DNA of 64,000 bases, taken from positions 23,920,661 through 23,984,660 of the forward strand of contig NC_035162.2 in the NCBI RefSeq assembly GCF_001659605.2, written 5' to 3'. Origin of the DNA: Manihot esculenta. Taxonomy: Eukaryota > Streptophyta > Magnoliopsida > Malpighiales > Euphorbiaceae. Numbering within the stretch: the stretch's first letter is position 1; each line of letters starts with the position of its first letter. Shown piece after piece: positions 22,671 through 32,622 of the stretch. Below the pieces are notes generated by a model. That model had not been told where the DNA came from, searched no databases, and saw nothing but the letters and a program-made list of their open reading frames with translations. Position numbers and translations under genes: made by a program.

Positions 22671-24943
22671 AGGGCAAGCACAATAGGAGGAATCATGTCC
22701 ACTAGGATAGGATGTGGAGTCCTGTCTTCTATGATGATGATGTGAAATGCCATGATATTATGCATGTGCATTAATGTTATGCTATGTATGCTATGTATGT
22801 TGCAGGTTCATGTGTTTCCACCTGAACCGTATGGTGCTAATGATTGTTTGTTTGCTTGTGTGTTGCTCTTCAGAGGAGCCAGAATGCGAGGTGCTCGTCG
22901 ATCTGTGGAATCGACTGGAGTCCCATCTGAGAGGGAAGGTATGGACACCTTTCCCCCTGCTCTGCCAAGAGCGCAGTCGTGGGGAGTCAGCAGATGGGGA
23001 GCATCAAGGGACCTTGAAAGGTCTTTTGATGTAAGCAGAGAAGGGATGGCTCCAAGGAGGATGTCAGCTAGTATGAGGGAAGTAGAGATGGGTGTTCAGA
23101 GAAGGGATGTCAGTTTGGGAATCAGAGTGCCAGAGGAAGGCATGGGAGATTCTCAGGAGGATGCTTAGACTCAGGATTCCAGGATCTCAGGTTCAGGGGG
23201 GATTGATCCCTCTACTCTGAGTATAGCTGCCACAAGAGATAAAAGGTGGGGAAACACCACTAAGAAGTGAAGCAGAGGCCTCAGAAGGTCGAAGAAAAGT
23301 TTTAGAAGAATTTGAAGGCTAGTCTGGGTTTTGGTGGCTCAAGCTCTGGCTCAGGCAGTTCAAAATGCTTGAGGTGCGGTAGGCCGCACAAGGGAGTCTG
23401 TTTGGTGGGGACAACGGCATGTTTCAGATGAAGGCAGGAAGGACACATAGCACGTGAGTGTCCTACTGTGCCCCGGGTAGCACAGTCTCAGCCAGCGGCT
23501 TTAGCCATGTTTCAGGTTAGTGGTCGAGGCAGAGGAAGAGGGTCAGCCCCTCATTCCTCAGGTTTTCGTGGAGAAGGTCCGTCAGCTCCAGCTCGGATCT
23601 TCACCCAAGCTCAGCAAGAGACAGACACATCGAACACAGTGGTGCCAGGTACGCTCACTTTTGAATGTTCTGATGTGTATGTTTTGTGAACTCTGGTGGT
23701 TCTCTTTCTTTAGTTGCTCTAGGAGCCGTCGAGAGGTTGAGTTGATAGCTTTTGGGCTAGAGTGTTCTCTTTGGGTCAGTGGACTCACGTGTGATCCATC
23801 TGTGGCAGAGTCAGTCTGCCGGTTCAGTTCTGTGTCAGTTGAGGGTAGATGCCTTCCACTTGACTTTGAGGTCCTAGACTTGACTGTCTGGACGTCAATC
23901 GAGGGATGGATTGGTTTCTGCTCGTGGTGCTATCTTGGTCTGTAGAGACAAGGTAGTCAAGTTCAGAGGACAGGATGGCTCAGAGATAGTCTTCTGAGGG
24001 AACACAGTAGTGATGCCTAGAGGTTTGATGTCAGCCTGTCAGGTTCGTAGGGTGCGTAGGAGGGGTTGTCAGAGGGTTCGAGTTCTTGTTGAGAGTTTAG
24101 TAATCGGGTCGAGGAACCAGCCTCAGTGCCAGTTGTAGAGAGAGGTAGTAGTCAGAGTAGGGGCGAGACTTGGTAGAAAATGGGGTTTTATCCGACCTAG
24201 TACCTCACCCTGGATTGTTCTAGTGTGGTGGTGGGAAAAGAAGGGTGAATCCTCGAGACTTTGTAACGACTGTAAGCAGTTAAACAGGGTCACTACCAAG
24301 GGCAGGTATTCCCATGCAGGATTGATGATCTATTGGATCAGCTAGCAGGGGCTGGTTGTTTTCCTAGATAGATCTGAAATTCGGGTACTACCTGTGAGAG
24401 TTAGAGTTAGTTTTGGGTTAGCAGTGAGAAGAAGCCAGTTAGTAAAGATGAAGAGAAGAGTAAGGATCAGAGAAGCGCAGTGGAAGTCAGTGGAGTTCAG
24501 GAGTAGGTTGGGTATTGCTAAGGTGGTTCTTTTGGCAAGGGTGATTTCCCTATGGAGAGAATCCATTCGGATTTCCATGTTCCTATGTTATGGAAGTTCG
24601 TGTCAGATCCAAGTAGGGTTCATAAAGAACCAGAGGTGGAGATCTCAAGGGATCTCACCTATATTGAGCAGTTAGTGCGGATCATGGACACATAAGTCAG
24701 GAAGTTGAAGAACAAGGAATCCTGATGGTGTAAGTCCTTTGGAATCACCACAGTATGGAAAGGTGTGCTTGAGAAACCCGGGAGTTTATACTCCAGCAGT
24801 ACCTGTGTCTCTCTTGAGAGAGAGGTTTTAGGTTTTGCTTGCTGGTTTTGCTTGCATGTTCATGTATGATTGATGTTATGTTTTGAGATTGCCTGTTTGT
24901 TTGTGGAACATTCGGGGACAAATGTTCTTAAAGGGGGGAAGAA
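22671..24943 (+). pseudogene. Decayed gag-pol of element C
   Basis: The leader resumes after D. A gag start (MRGARR, 22884) follows a CTCTTCAG acceptor-like site, and the frame is open until a stop near 23166. The gag core is missing. Nucleocapsid remnants with a first knuckle ([13 protein letters not shown]) lie at about 23360-23460, where the second knuckle is lost. Protease-region and RT fragments ([13 protein letters not shown], [14 protein letters not shown]) follow at 23560-24380 with many stops and frameshifts. The frame then jumps to the integrase end and chromodomain region (24500-24830). RNase H and the integrase core are deleted. No complete protein can be made. Confidence 0.85.
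24929..24943 (+). other. Polypurine tract of element C
   Basis: TAAAGGGGGGAAGAA lies directly before the 3' LTR start at 24944. The preceding GAACATT/AATGTTC stem is one base pair shorter than in H and D. Confidence 0.85.
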
Positions 24944-25011
24944 TGTAATACCCGGCTAGATTCCGGCATAAAAATCCCTACCTTCCGGCGGAATCTCCGT
25001 TGGAATCGGGA

Positions 25012-25016
25012 GTTCT
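25012..25016. repeat. Target-site duplication of element H (GTTCT)
   Basis: GTTCT at 25012-25016 and 34862-34866 flank H exactly. Confidence 0.95.
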
Positions 25017-25374
25017 TGTAATACCCGGCTAGACTCCGGTATCGGAATTCCTACCGTCCGGTGGAATCTCGGATGTCGGAGACCTCTAGAAGGGTAGAAT
25101 CATGTTTTATAAAAATGTTTTAATGTGTTTTATGATTTTGAGTATGAAATTGAATAAGTTTTTGCATGAAAATAGCATTGGAGGAAAACCCAGGTTCGGC
25201 CGCCGAAGGTCAAGTTCGGCCGCCGAACATGCATGCGTTTTGGAGGCACGTTAGGCCCCCGAAAGCATGAGTTAGGGAAGTCAAGGTTCGGCCGCCGAAA
25301 GTCAGGTTCGGCCGCCGAACATTGCATGGATACGGAGGCACATTCGGCCCCCGAACGTGGCCTGGCCAGCCACC

Positions 25375-25381
25375 TATAAAA
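25375..25381 (+). promoter_or_regulatory. TATA box of H 5' LTR
   Basis: TATAAAA in the context CCACCTATAAAAGGGTCCC, 18 bp after the variant palindrome CATTCGGCCCCCGAACG. By position, transcription should start near 25405. The 3' LTR has the same box at 32981, pointing out of the element toward 36 kb. Confidence 0.75.
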
Positions 25382-25615
25382 GGGTCCCTTAGCCGAAAAT
25401 GGGCGAGCTTTTTCTCCCCATTTCGGCCAAGGTGAGCATTCCGCCATCCTTCCCCAATCTTGAGTTTTTCCTTCCTTTTTCCATGATCTTTACAAGTTTA
25501 TAACTTTGGTTTTGAAGATCTTTGAGCTTAGAACGAGTTTTGGAGCTTGGAGACCAAAAGTTGGAACTTCTCCCATCTCCAAGTTTAGATCTCCTCAACC
25601 CTCGATCTTCAAGAG

Positions 25616-26213
25616 GTAAGAGCCAATCTTAAGCTCAATGTATGATTTAAACAAGTTTTATGAAGTTTTAAGGGATAGAATGCATGTTAGGGCATATGTT
25701 GAACCTATGGGTTTTTTATGACTTTTTGAACAATGTAGCTTGATTGTGTGTGATTGAAGTGTTGTAGATGGGGTATATGCATGTTTGAGGCCCCTAGGAA
25801 CTTGTATGCATGCTTTGGTTGAAAAATATGCATGTTTGGAAGGTTTGGAGGCGAAATGTGCTAAGGGAGCCAAGTTTCTGCCCTTTGGCAGAAACCAGGT
25901 TCGGCAGCCGAAGGTACTTTCGGCCGCCGAACATGGCTGGGGAGGCAGGCCTTTCGGCTGCCGAAGTTGCCCCCGAAAAGAGACTTTCGTCTCTGTCTGG
26001 GACTTTCGGCCGCCGAAGGTGCCGCCGAACCTACCTGAGTTTCTTCTCTGTCCAGGACTTTCGGCCGCCGAAGGTGCCGCCGAAAGTGCCCTGTTCAGCC
26101 ATTTCATGCATATCTCTATGTGATATTTTCAGGATGTTTTAGGGGGTTTTTGGGGAATATTTTAGAGTTATGTTCAGGTATGTTTGGTCCCTCATTTGAG
26201 TCCACCTGTGTAG
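25616..26213 (+). other. Predicted intron in the H LTR leader (598 bp)
   Basis: It starts AAGAG|GTAAGAG and ends CCTGTGTAG|GTTCGG. The flanking sequence CTCGATCTTCAAGAG + GTTCGGACCCGAGG is found joined in both LTRs of element C (6555/6556 and 35308/35309), where only this segment is missing. Equivalent segments with the same borders exist in A, B, both D LTRs, F, G and I. It contains the array of TTCGGC-N-GCCGAA inverted repeats. Splicing is inferred from sequence only. Confidence 0.7.
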
Positions 26214-27258
26214 GTTCGGACCCGAGGAACCGAGGACCCCAGCAGTGAGTTCAGCTGCTTCGGTATTGTCAGAGTCAGCCAGAGGTGAGTGGAACTATAA
26301 CTTAATCTTTTAAATTAAATGTTTTATCATGTTTCATGCATCATGATTATGCAATAGGATGATTGCATTAGTTTTCACGAATATGCCGCATTGCATAAAT
26401 TGTTGTTGTTGTGGGTGAATGTCGGATGACCCAGTTAGTCCAAGACAGGAAGACCAGGCCCCATGCTACAGGCCTGGCACAGAGTAAACAAGTCCAGGCC
26501 CCAGTCTACAGGCCTGGCACAGAGTAAGGCACGGTTATGGGACTCGAAGACCAGGAGCCCAGAGGAGGCCCTGGAAAATGGTAAGTAATGTATGTATGAC
26601 AGGAAGACCAGGACCCCATGCTACGGCTTGGCACAGAGTTAACTTGGACTATTTGGTGACAAGTTCACCCAACCCTTATGTGAATTGTTTGTGTTATGAT
26701 GCATTTCATAGAGCATGGTGTTGATGTGTTTTAATAGCTCTACTCACTGGGCTTTTAGCTCACCCCTCTCCCTTTACCCCCAGGCTTGCAGGTACAGTAT
26801 AGTGCAGGAGTCCGGATAGAGTAAAGAAGTCATGCTTATGTAATAGCTAGCAATGGACATGATCAAATTGTAATGTAAAGTATTAATCAGTATAGTTATG
26901 AGACGATGTTTATGGATGTTAGAGGTGTGCTTGACCATAGATTGTTGTATCCCTTTTAAACATGATCTTAGAGATTTATATGATGTTTATGTATACCAAC
27001 TCAACAGATGTTATGTTGCCCATTGGGGGCACAGATGAGATCCCACAAAGGGATCAATGTTATGTTAATGTTATGCACAGGTTGAGTTTGGTTGATGCTT
27101 ATGGAAAGAAAAGTTTTAATTTTTATGCATGTGGTTGATCATGTATGGGATTATACAGGTTTACAGGTTATATGTCAGGCTTGCTACGGGTCCCGGCGGC
27201 CTTAAGTCGACCCGGATCCTAGCGCCGGTAGCGGTCCGATTTTCGGGTCGTTACAGAA

Positions 27259-27271
27259 TGGTATCAGAGCC
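27259..27271 (+). other. Primer binding site of element H
   Basis: TGGTATCAGAGCC begins three bases after the 5' LTR. It is complementary to the 3' end of plant initiator Met tRNA. Confidence 0.9.
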
Positions 27272-27439
27272 CTAGGTTCATATGGTCGGACCTAGAGTGT
27301 CGGGCTCATAGAGGTTATAAAAGGTCAAGCACAATAGGAAAAGATCATGTCCACTAGGATAGGATGTGGAGTCCTGTCTTGCATGATGATGTGAAATGCC
27401 ATGACTTTATGCATGTGCATTAATGATATGCTATGATAT

Positions 27440-30400
27440 GTGATGGATGTGATGCGGGTTCATGTGTGCCCACATGAACCATATGATGCTAATATTGCTT
27501 GTGATGCGTACTGTTTTTCAGAAAACAGGATGAGAGGAACTCGTCGATCAGCAAGGTTGACTGGAGTACCACCTGAGGATGGGGGCATGAGCGCCCGTCC
27601 TCCTACATTGCCTAGGGCAATGTCAAGCAGGTCCAACAGGGACAGAGTAGCAAGAGACCCTAGAAGGTCTCTGGATCTGGGTAGAAGCAGATCAGTCAGA
27701 GGAACAGTTCAGGGAGGAGCGTCAGAGGATATGGGGGATGATATGGAAGTAGAACAGAGGAGGGATGGCAGTTTGGGAGTCAGTATGTCAGAAGAAGGGA
27801 TGGGAGAATCCCAAGGAGGCACTCAGGCCTCGGGATTTGTACAGCCACCTCACTACCCACATTTCTCACAACATCCCGGGTATTCGATGGGAGGTACATC
27901 GGATTACCCTAGTTTCACCCCTTATCCCACACAGATGCCATACCCACCTTACTACCCACCATACTCTCAGTACCCAATGTATCCACCTCCACCCTACTAT
28001 CCAAATCCAGCAAACCCTACCTCAGAAAATGTTGTACCACCTCCACCACCTGCAGAACCAGCAGCCCCAGTTGCTCAACCACCTAGACCTAGCTCAGTCA
28101 GTGGGAGCAAGGTTAAGATGACAGACTATATGAAGCTGGGTGCTCCCCAGTTTGAAACCGGTAATGATCCGTTCGTGTACTTGGAGCGGGTCAAGGCAAT
28201 TACAGATGAGATAGGGGCGGATGACAGTAGAGCCATTCAGATGGCCGGGTTCACGCTTAAGTGCAAAAAGGCACGGGAGTGGTTCAAAAATTATGTGAAC
28301 CCGAGAGTGGACAACATGACTTGGGAAGAGTTTGCAAATGAGTTTGCAGGATGGGCTTTCCCTGATAGTTCAAGGGAATTGAAGATGATAGAATTCGAGC
28401 AGTTGAGGCAAACTGATGACATGAGTGTAGACGAATATACCGACAGATTTATGGAGTTGCTGCCATTTGCAGGGCAAGACCTTAGCACAGACCAGAAGAA
28501 GTCGAGAAGGTATATCATGAAGCTCCATCCCAGGTATTCCTCCTTGGTACAGTCGGCAGATAGAGAGAGTTTTCACGCCATAGTAGATATGGCTAGGAGA
28601 ATGGAAGCTAGTGCCATCATTCAGGGGACAGTTAAGCAGACAGTGGCGCAAGCTTCTGGTTCTAAAACTTCGGGTGGGGGAAAGTTAGATCCCTCTACCC
28701 TTAGTGCAGCAGCTTCAGGCAGCAAGAGATGGGGGAAACCCAAGGGTAAGAAGAATAAGTTCTGGAACAAGGTTAAGTCCAGTCTGGGATTTGGAAGTGG
28801 CTCAAGCTCTGGTGCGGATAATGTAGTTTGTGCGAGGTGTGGTAGACCACACAAGGGAGTATGTCGGTTTGGGACGAACGCCTGCTTCAGATGTGGTCAG
28901 GAGGGGCATATGGCTCGAGACTGTCCAAGAGCGGCCCCGATGGCTCAGTCCCAGCAGACAGCTTCAGGCAGTGTAGCGCAGCCAGCAGCTCCAGCCATGA
29001 CTCAGGCCAGTGGCAGAGGCAGAGGGAGAGGAGCAGCCTCTTCTTCAGCGGGTTTCAGAGGTGAAGGTCCATCAGCCCCAGCACGGATCTTCACAATGAC
29101 ACAGCAGGAGGTAGACGCATCCAACACCGTGGTGGCAGGTAATCTCGTCATTGGATGTTCGGATGTATATGCATTGATGGACCCTGGTGCATCTCATTCT
29201 TTTATTGCCCCGAGGGCCGTAGAGAGGTTGGGATTGATGACTTCTGGGTTAGAGTGTCCTCTCTGGGTCAGTGGACCCAAGTGTGATCCATCAGTGGCAG
29301 AGTCAGTCTGTCAGTGTAGTCCAGTTTTTGTTGAGGGGAGATGCATGTCCGCCGACCTAGTGGTTCTAGATTTGACAGATTTTGACGTCATTCTAGGGAT
29401 GGACTGGTTATCTACCCATGGTGCTACCTTGGACTGCAGGGACAAGGTAGTCAGGTTCAGAGGTCAGGATGGATCAGAGGTCGTCTTCAGAGGAGACAGG
29501 AGGGGTACACCTAGAGGTATGATCTCAGCTCTTCAGGCTCGTAGGTTGCTTAGGAGGGGATGTCAGGGGTACTTGGCTCATGTGAGAGAGCTTAATAGTC
29601 AGGTTAGAGAGCCCGCCTCAGTGCCAGTGGTTAGAGAGTTCTTAGATGTGTTCCCAGACGAGCTGCCAGGTTTACCACCTGCTAGGGAGATAGAGTTCGA
29701 GATAGAACTGATGCCTGGAACCCGACCGATCTCTATCCCTCCCTACAGGATGGCGCCAGCAGAATTGAAAGAGCTGAAGGAGCAGTTACAGGAGCTGGTA
29801 GACAAGGGCTTCATCCGACCGAGTACCTCACCCTGGGGTGCTCCGGTTTTGTTTGTGAGAAAGAAGGATGGATCCCTTAGACTTTGTATCGACTACAGGC
29901 AGTTGAACAAAGTCACTACCAAGAATAAGTACCCATTGCCAAGGATCGACGATCTATTCGACCAGCTAGCAGGAGCGGGTTGTTTCTCCAAAATAGATCT
30001 GAGATCGGGGTACCACCAGTTGAGGATCAGGGAAGAGGACGTTCCAAAGACGGCTTTCAGGACCAGATATGGGCATTTTGAGTTCCTTGTAATGCCGTTC
30101 GGGTTAACTAACGCCCCTGCAGCATTCATGGACCTCATGAACAGAGTGTTTAGCCAGTACCTGGATCACTTTGTTATTGTCTTCATAGATGATATCTTAG
30201 TGTATTCCAGGAGTGCAGAGGAACATGCCCATCATCTGAGGTTGGTTCTACAGACCTTGAGGGAGCATGGCTTGTATGCCAAGTTCTCCAAGTGTGAGTT
30301 CTGGCTAAGGAGCATTTCGTTCTTGGGGCATGTAGTGTCAGAGAATGGTATAGAGGTAGACCCCGGGAAGACAGAGACTGTGGCTAACTGGCCTAGACCC

Positions 30401-32524
30401 ACTTCAGTGACAGAGATCAGGAGTTTCTTGGGTTTGGCAGGTTACTACAGGAGGTTCGTTCAGGACTTCTCAAAGATAGCAGCTCCTCTGACCAGACTAA
30501 CCAGGAAGAATCAGAAGTTTCTGTGGACCGACCAATGCGAGGAGAGTTTTGAAGAGCTCAAGAAGAGGTTGACTTCAGCACCAGTTTTAACTCTGCCATC
30601 TAGTGGAGAGGACTTTACAGTCTTTTGTGATGCGTCTCGTGTGGGACTGGGTTGTGTGCTTATGCAGAATGAAAGGGTGATTGCTTATGCTTCTAGACAG
30701 CTAAAGAAGCATGAGTTGAATTACCCCACACATGACCTTGAGATGGCAGCAGTAATCTTTGCACTCAAGATGTGGAGGCATTACCTCTATGGGGTAAAAT
30801 GTGAGATCTTCACCGATCATAAAAGCCTGCAGTACATCCTGAGTCAAAGAGATTTGAATTTGAGACAGAGGAGATGGGTAGAGTTGCTGAGTGACTATGA
30901 TTGCAAGATTCAGTATCATCCGGGTAAGGCGAATGTTGTGGCAGACGCCCTAAGCCGGAAGTCACTAGGCAGTCTATCCCACATCACGGCAGAGAGGAGA
31001 CCAGTGGTGAAGGAGTTTTACAAGCTCATTGAGGAAGGTCTACAGTTGGAGTTATCTGGTACAGGTGCCTTGGTTGCTCAGATGAAAGTGACACCCGTGT
31101 TTCTGGAACAGGTGGCTCAGAAACAGCATGAGGACCCAGAATTAGTGAAGATTGCCAGGACTGTTCAGTCAGGCAAGGACAGTGAGTTCATATTTGACAG
31201 TAAGGGGATCCTCCGCTATGGGAGTCGTTTATGTGTACCAGATGACATTGGGCTAAAAGGAGACATTATGAGAGAGGCTCATAATGCAAGATACAGCATT
31301 CACCCCGGAGCCACCAAAATGTATCAGGATCTGAAGAAAGTTTATTGGTGGCCAGCTATGAAGAGAGAAGTGGCACAGTTTGTGTCCGCCTGCGAAGTAT
31401 GTCAGAGGGTGAAGCTGGAACATCAGAAGCCGGCTGGAATGCTTAACCCGCTACCTATTCCAGAGTGGAAATGGGAGAATATAGCTATGGACTTCGTAGT
31501 GGGGTTACCGGCGACGTCCAACAGATTGGACTCCATATGGGTGATTGTGGACAGACTCACCAAATCTGCTCACTTTATCCCTGTCAGGAGTGGCTATTCT
31601 GTGGACAAGTTGGCGCAGGTGTACATTGATGAGATAGTCAGACTGCATGGGGTTCCTGTTTCTATAGTGTCAGATAGAGGGCCCCAGTTCACCTCCAGGT
31701 TTTGGCGGAGTCTGCAGGATGCCATGGGTACTAGGTTGGATTTCAGCACTGCCTTCCATCCACAGACAGACGGACAGTCAGAGAGGACCATCCAGACCAT
31801 AGAAGATATGCTCAGAATGTGTGTGCTGGACTTTGGCGGTTCTTGGAGGCAGCATCTACCTTTGGTGGAGTTTGCCTACAATAACAGTCATCATGCTAGC
31901 ATCGGGATGGCTCCATATGAAGCTTTATATGGAAGGAAGTGCAGATCACCTGTTTGCTGGGAAGAGGTAGGAGAGAGGTCCTTAGCAGGACCCGAGCTAG
32001 TAGAGATCACCAGCAGGGTGGTGCCCATGATCAGAGAAAGAATCAAGACAGCTGCAAGTAGACAGAAGAGCTATGCAGACATCCGCAGAAGGCTAGTAGA
32101 GTTTCAGGAGGGGGATCTGGTATTGCTCAAGGTGTCTCCAATGAAAGGAGTGGTTCGGTTCGGGAAGAAGGGTAAACTGGCTCCGCGGTACATCGGACCC
32201 TTCGAAGTCTTGCAAAAGATTGGGAATGTATCGTACAAGCTGGATTTACCTGCTTCAATGGAGAGAATCCATCCGGTTTTCCATGTTTCTATGTTGAGAA
32301 AGTTCGTGTCAGATCCGGGCAAGGTTCTTAGTGAGCCTGATGTGGAGATCCAAGAGGATCTCACCTATGTTGAGCAGCCAGTGCGGATTCTTGACACTCA
32401 GATCAGAAAGTTAAGAAACAAGGAAATCCCAATGGTGAAAGTCCTTTGGAACCACCACAATATTGAAGAATGCACCTGGGAGACACGGGAGTCTATGCTC
32501 CGGCAATACCCTCATCTCTTTTAA
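27440..32524 (+). CDS. gag-pol polyprotein of element H
   Basis: A single frame of 1694 residues encodes the capsid and enzymes of a Ty3/gypsy retrotransposon. Residues about 31-500 are gag (start probably M31, MRGTRR, at 27530), with a Pro/Tyr-rich spacer (130-200), the gag core (about 260-360) and zinc knuckle [14 protein letters not shown] (482-495), preceded by a CX2CX3HX3C motif (464-475). The aspartic protease has D581 (DPGASHSF). RT has FIDDILVYS (915-923). RNase H has D1064, E1101, D1126 and D1169. Integrase has the H1281/H1288/C1318/C1321 zinc finger and D1412/E1448 spaced D-X35-E, with D1351 as first acid. Residues 1645-1694 look like the C-terminal chromodomain of Tekay/Del chromoviruses. 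Gag and pol are fused without stop or frameshift, so processing must be proteolytic. Confidence 0.95.
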   Translation: MMDVMRVHVCPHEPYDANIACDAYCFSENRMRGTRRSARLTGVPPEDGGMSARPPTLPRAMSSRSNRDRVARDPRRSLDLGRSRSVRGTVQGGASEDMGDDMEVEQRRDGSLGVSMSEEGMGESQGGTQASGFVQPPHYPHFSQHPGYSMGGTSDYPSFTPYPTQMPYPPYYPPYSQYPMYPPPPYYPNPANPTSENVVPPPPPAEPAAPVAQPPRPSSVSGSKVKMTDYMKLGAPQFETGNDPFVYLERVKAITDEIGADDSRAIQMAGFTLKCKKAREWFKNYVNPRVDNMTWEEFANEFAGWAFPDSSRELKMIEFEQLRQTDDMSVDEYTDRFMELLPFAGQDLSTDQKKSRRYIMKLHPRYSSLVQSADRESFHAIVDMARRMEASAIIQGTVKQTVAQASGSKTSGGGKLDPSTLSAAASGSKRWGKPKGKKNKFWNKVKSSLGFGSGSSSGADNVVCARCGRPHKGVCRFGTNACFRCGQEGHMARDCPRAAPMAQSQQTASGSVAQPAAPAMTQASGRGRGRGAASSSAGFRGEGPSAPARIFTMTQQEVDASNTVVAGNLVIGCSDVYALMDPGASHSFIAPRAVERLGLMTSGLECPLWVSGPKCDPSVAESVCQCSPVFVEGRCMSADLVVLDLTDFDVILGMDWLSTHGATLDCRDKVVRFRGQDGSEVVFRGDRRGTPRGMISALQARRLLRRGCQGYLAHVRELNSQVREPASVPVVREFLDVFPDELPGLPPAREIEFEIELMPGTRPISIPPYRMAPAELKELKEQLQELVDKGFIRPSTSPWGAPVLFVRKKDGSLRLCIDYRQLNKVTTKNKYPLPRIDDLFDQLAGAGCFSKIDLRSGYHQLRIREEDVPKTAFRTRYGHFEFLVMPFGLTNAPAAFMDLMNRVFSQYLDHFVIVFIDDILVYSRSAEEHAHHLRLVLQTLREHGLYAKFSKCEFWLRSISFLGHVVSENGIEVDPGKTETVANWPRPTSVTEIRSFLGLAGYYRRFVQDFSKIAAPLTRLTRKNQKFLWTDQCEESFEELKKRLTSAPVLTLPSSGEDFTVFCDASRVGLGCVLMQNERVIAYASRQLKKHELNYPTHDLEMAAVIFALKMWRHYLYGVKCEIFTDHKSLQYILSQRDLNLRQRRWVELLSDYDCKIQYHPGKANVVADALSRKSLGSLSHITAERRPVVKEFYKLIEEGLQLELSGTGALVAQMKVTPVFLEQVAQKQHEDPELVKIARTVQSGKDSEFIFDSKGILRYGSRLCVPDDIGLKGDIMREAHNARYSIHPGATKMYQDLKKVYWWPAMKREVAQFVSACEVCQRVKLEHQKPAGMLNPLPIPEWKWENIAMDFVVGLPATSNRLDSIWVIVDRLTKSAHFIPVRSGYSVDKLAQVYIDEIVRLHGVPVSIVSDRGPQFTSRFWRSLQDAMGTRLDFSTAFHPQTDGQSERTIQTIEDMLRMCVLDFGGSWRQHLPLVEFAYNNSHHASIGMAPYEALYGRKCRSPVCWEEVGERSLAGPELVEITSRVVPMIRERIKTAASRQKSYADIRRRLVEFQEGDLVLLKVSPMKGVVRFGKKGKLAPRYIGPFEVLQKIGNVSYKLDLPASMERIHPVFHVSMLRKFVSDPGKVLSEPDVEIQEDLTYVEQPVRILDTQIRKLRNKEIPMVKVLWNHHNIEECTWETRESMLRQYPHLF
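27515..27521 (+). promoter_or_regulatory. Conserved splice-acceptor-like site before gag
   Basis: TTTTCAG lies after a T-rich tract and eight bases before the ATG at 27530. The same arrangement precedes the gag start in D (TTTTTCAG), C (CTCTTCAG) and A (TTTTTCAG), although the sequence further upstream differs. Joined to a donor in the LTR it would bring the cap close to the gag ATG and remove the upstream ATGs and primer site. Use of the site is inferred. Confidence 0.5.
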
Positions 32525-32585
32525 GGTTAGTCTCTATGTGTTTTAAGTGTATGTTATGTTATTTGCTATGCATGTGTTAGTTGAG

Positions 32586-32622
32586 GAACATTCGGGGATG
32601 AATGTTCTTAAGGGGGGGAGAA
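32586..32622 (+). other. Hairpin plus polypurine tract of element H
   Basis: A perfect 8-bp stem (GAACATTC, loop GGGGAT, GAATGTTC; 32586-32607) is followed by CTTAAGGGGGGGAGAA, the polypurine tract, ending at the 3' LTR start (32623). D has the same stem with loop GGGGAC; C has a 7-bp version. Confidence 0.8.

Larger units (their letters stand above)
25017..27255 (+). repeat. 5' LTR of element H (2239 bp)
   Basis: In order: TGTAATACCCGGCTAGA start; U3 palindromic cluster 25195-25357; TATA box 25375; donor-like AAG|GTGAGC at 25431; predicted leader intron 25616-26213 containing a second palindromic cluster (25900-26090); a short exon-like stretch 26214-26284 followed by AGAG|GTGAGT; minisatellite 26444-26640; polypyrimidine-CAG acceptor-like site at 26783; conserved terminal block 27180-27255 ending CGTTACA. 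The TATA box places most of the LTR in the transcribed leader. Confidence 0.95.

Noticed and set aside
22671..24943. Region between D and H as a separate gypsy element
   Set aside because: The ATAGA duplication and leader alignment show it is the internal region of element C, continuing from 7681-7756.
25195..25357. CRISPR-like array of short palindromic repeats
   Set aside because: The units are palindromic and repeated, but spacing is irregular (about 18-70 bp), the spacers are themselves related between LTRs, and this is plant nuclear DNA.
25431..25531. A second LTR intron (AAG|GTGAGC to GAGCTTAG|) upstream of the main one
   Set aside because: The borders look like splice sites, but the shorter sequence in element C does not match the predicted exon-exon junction, so there is no support comparable to the 598-bp intron.
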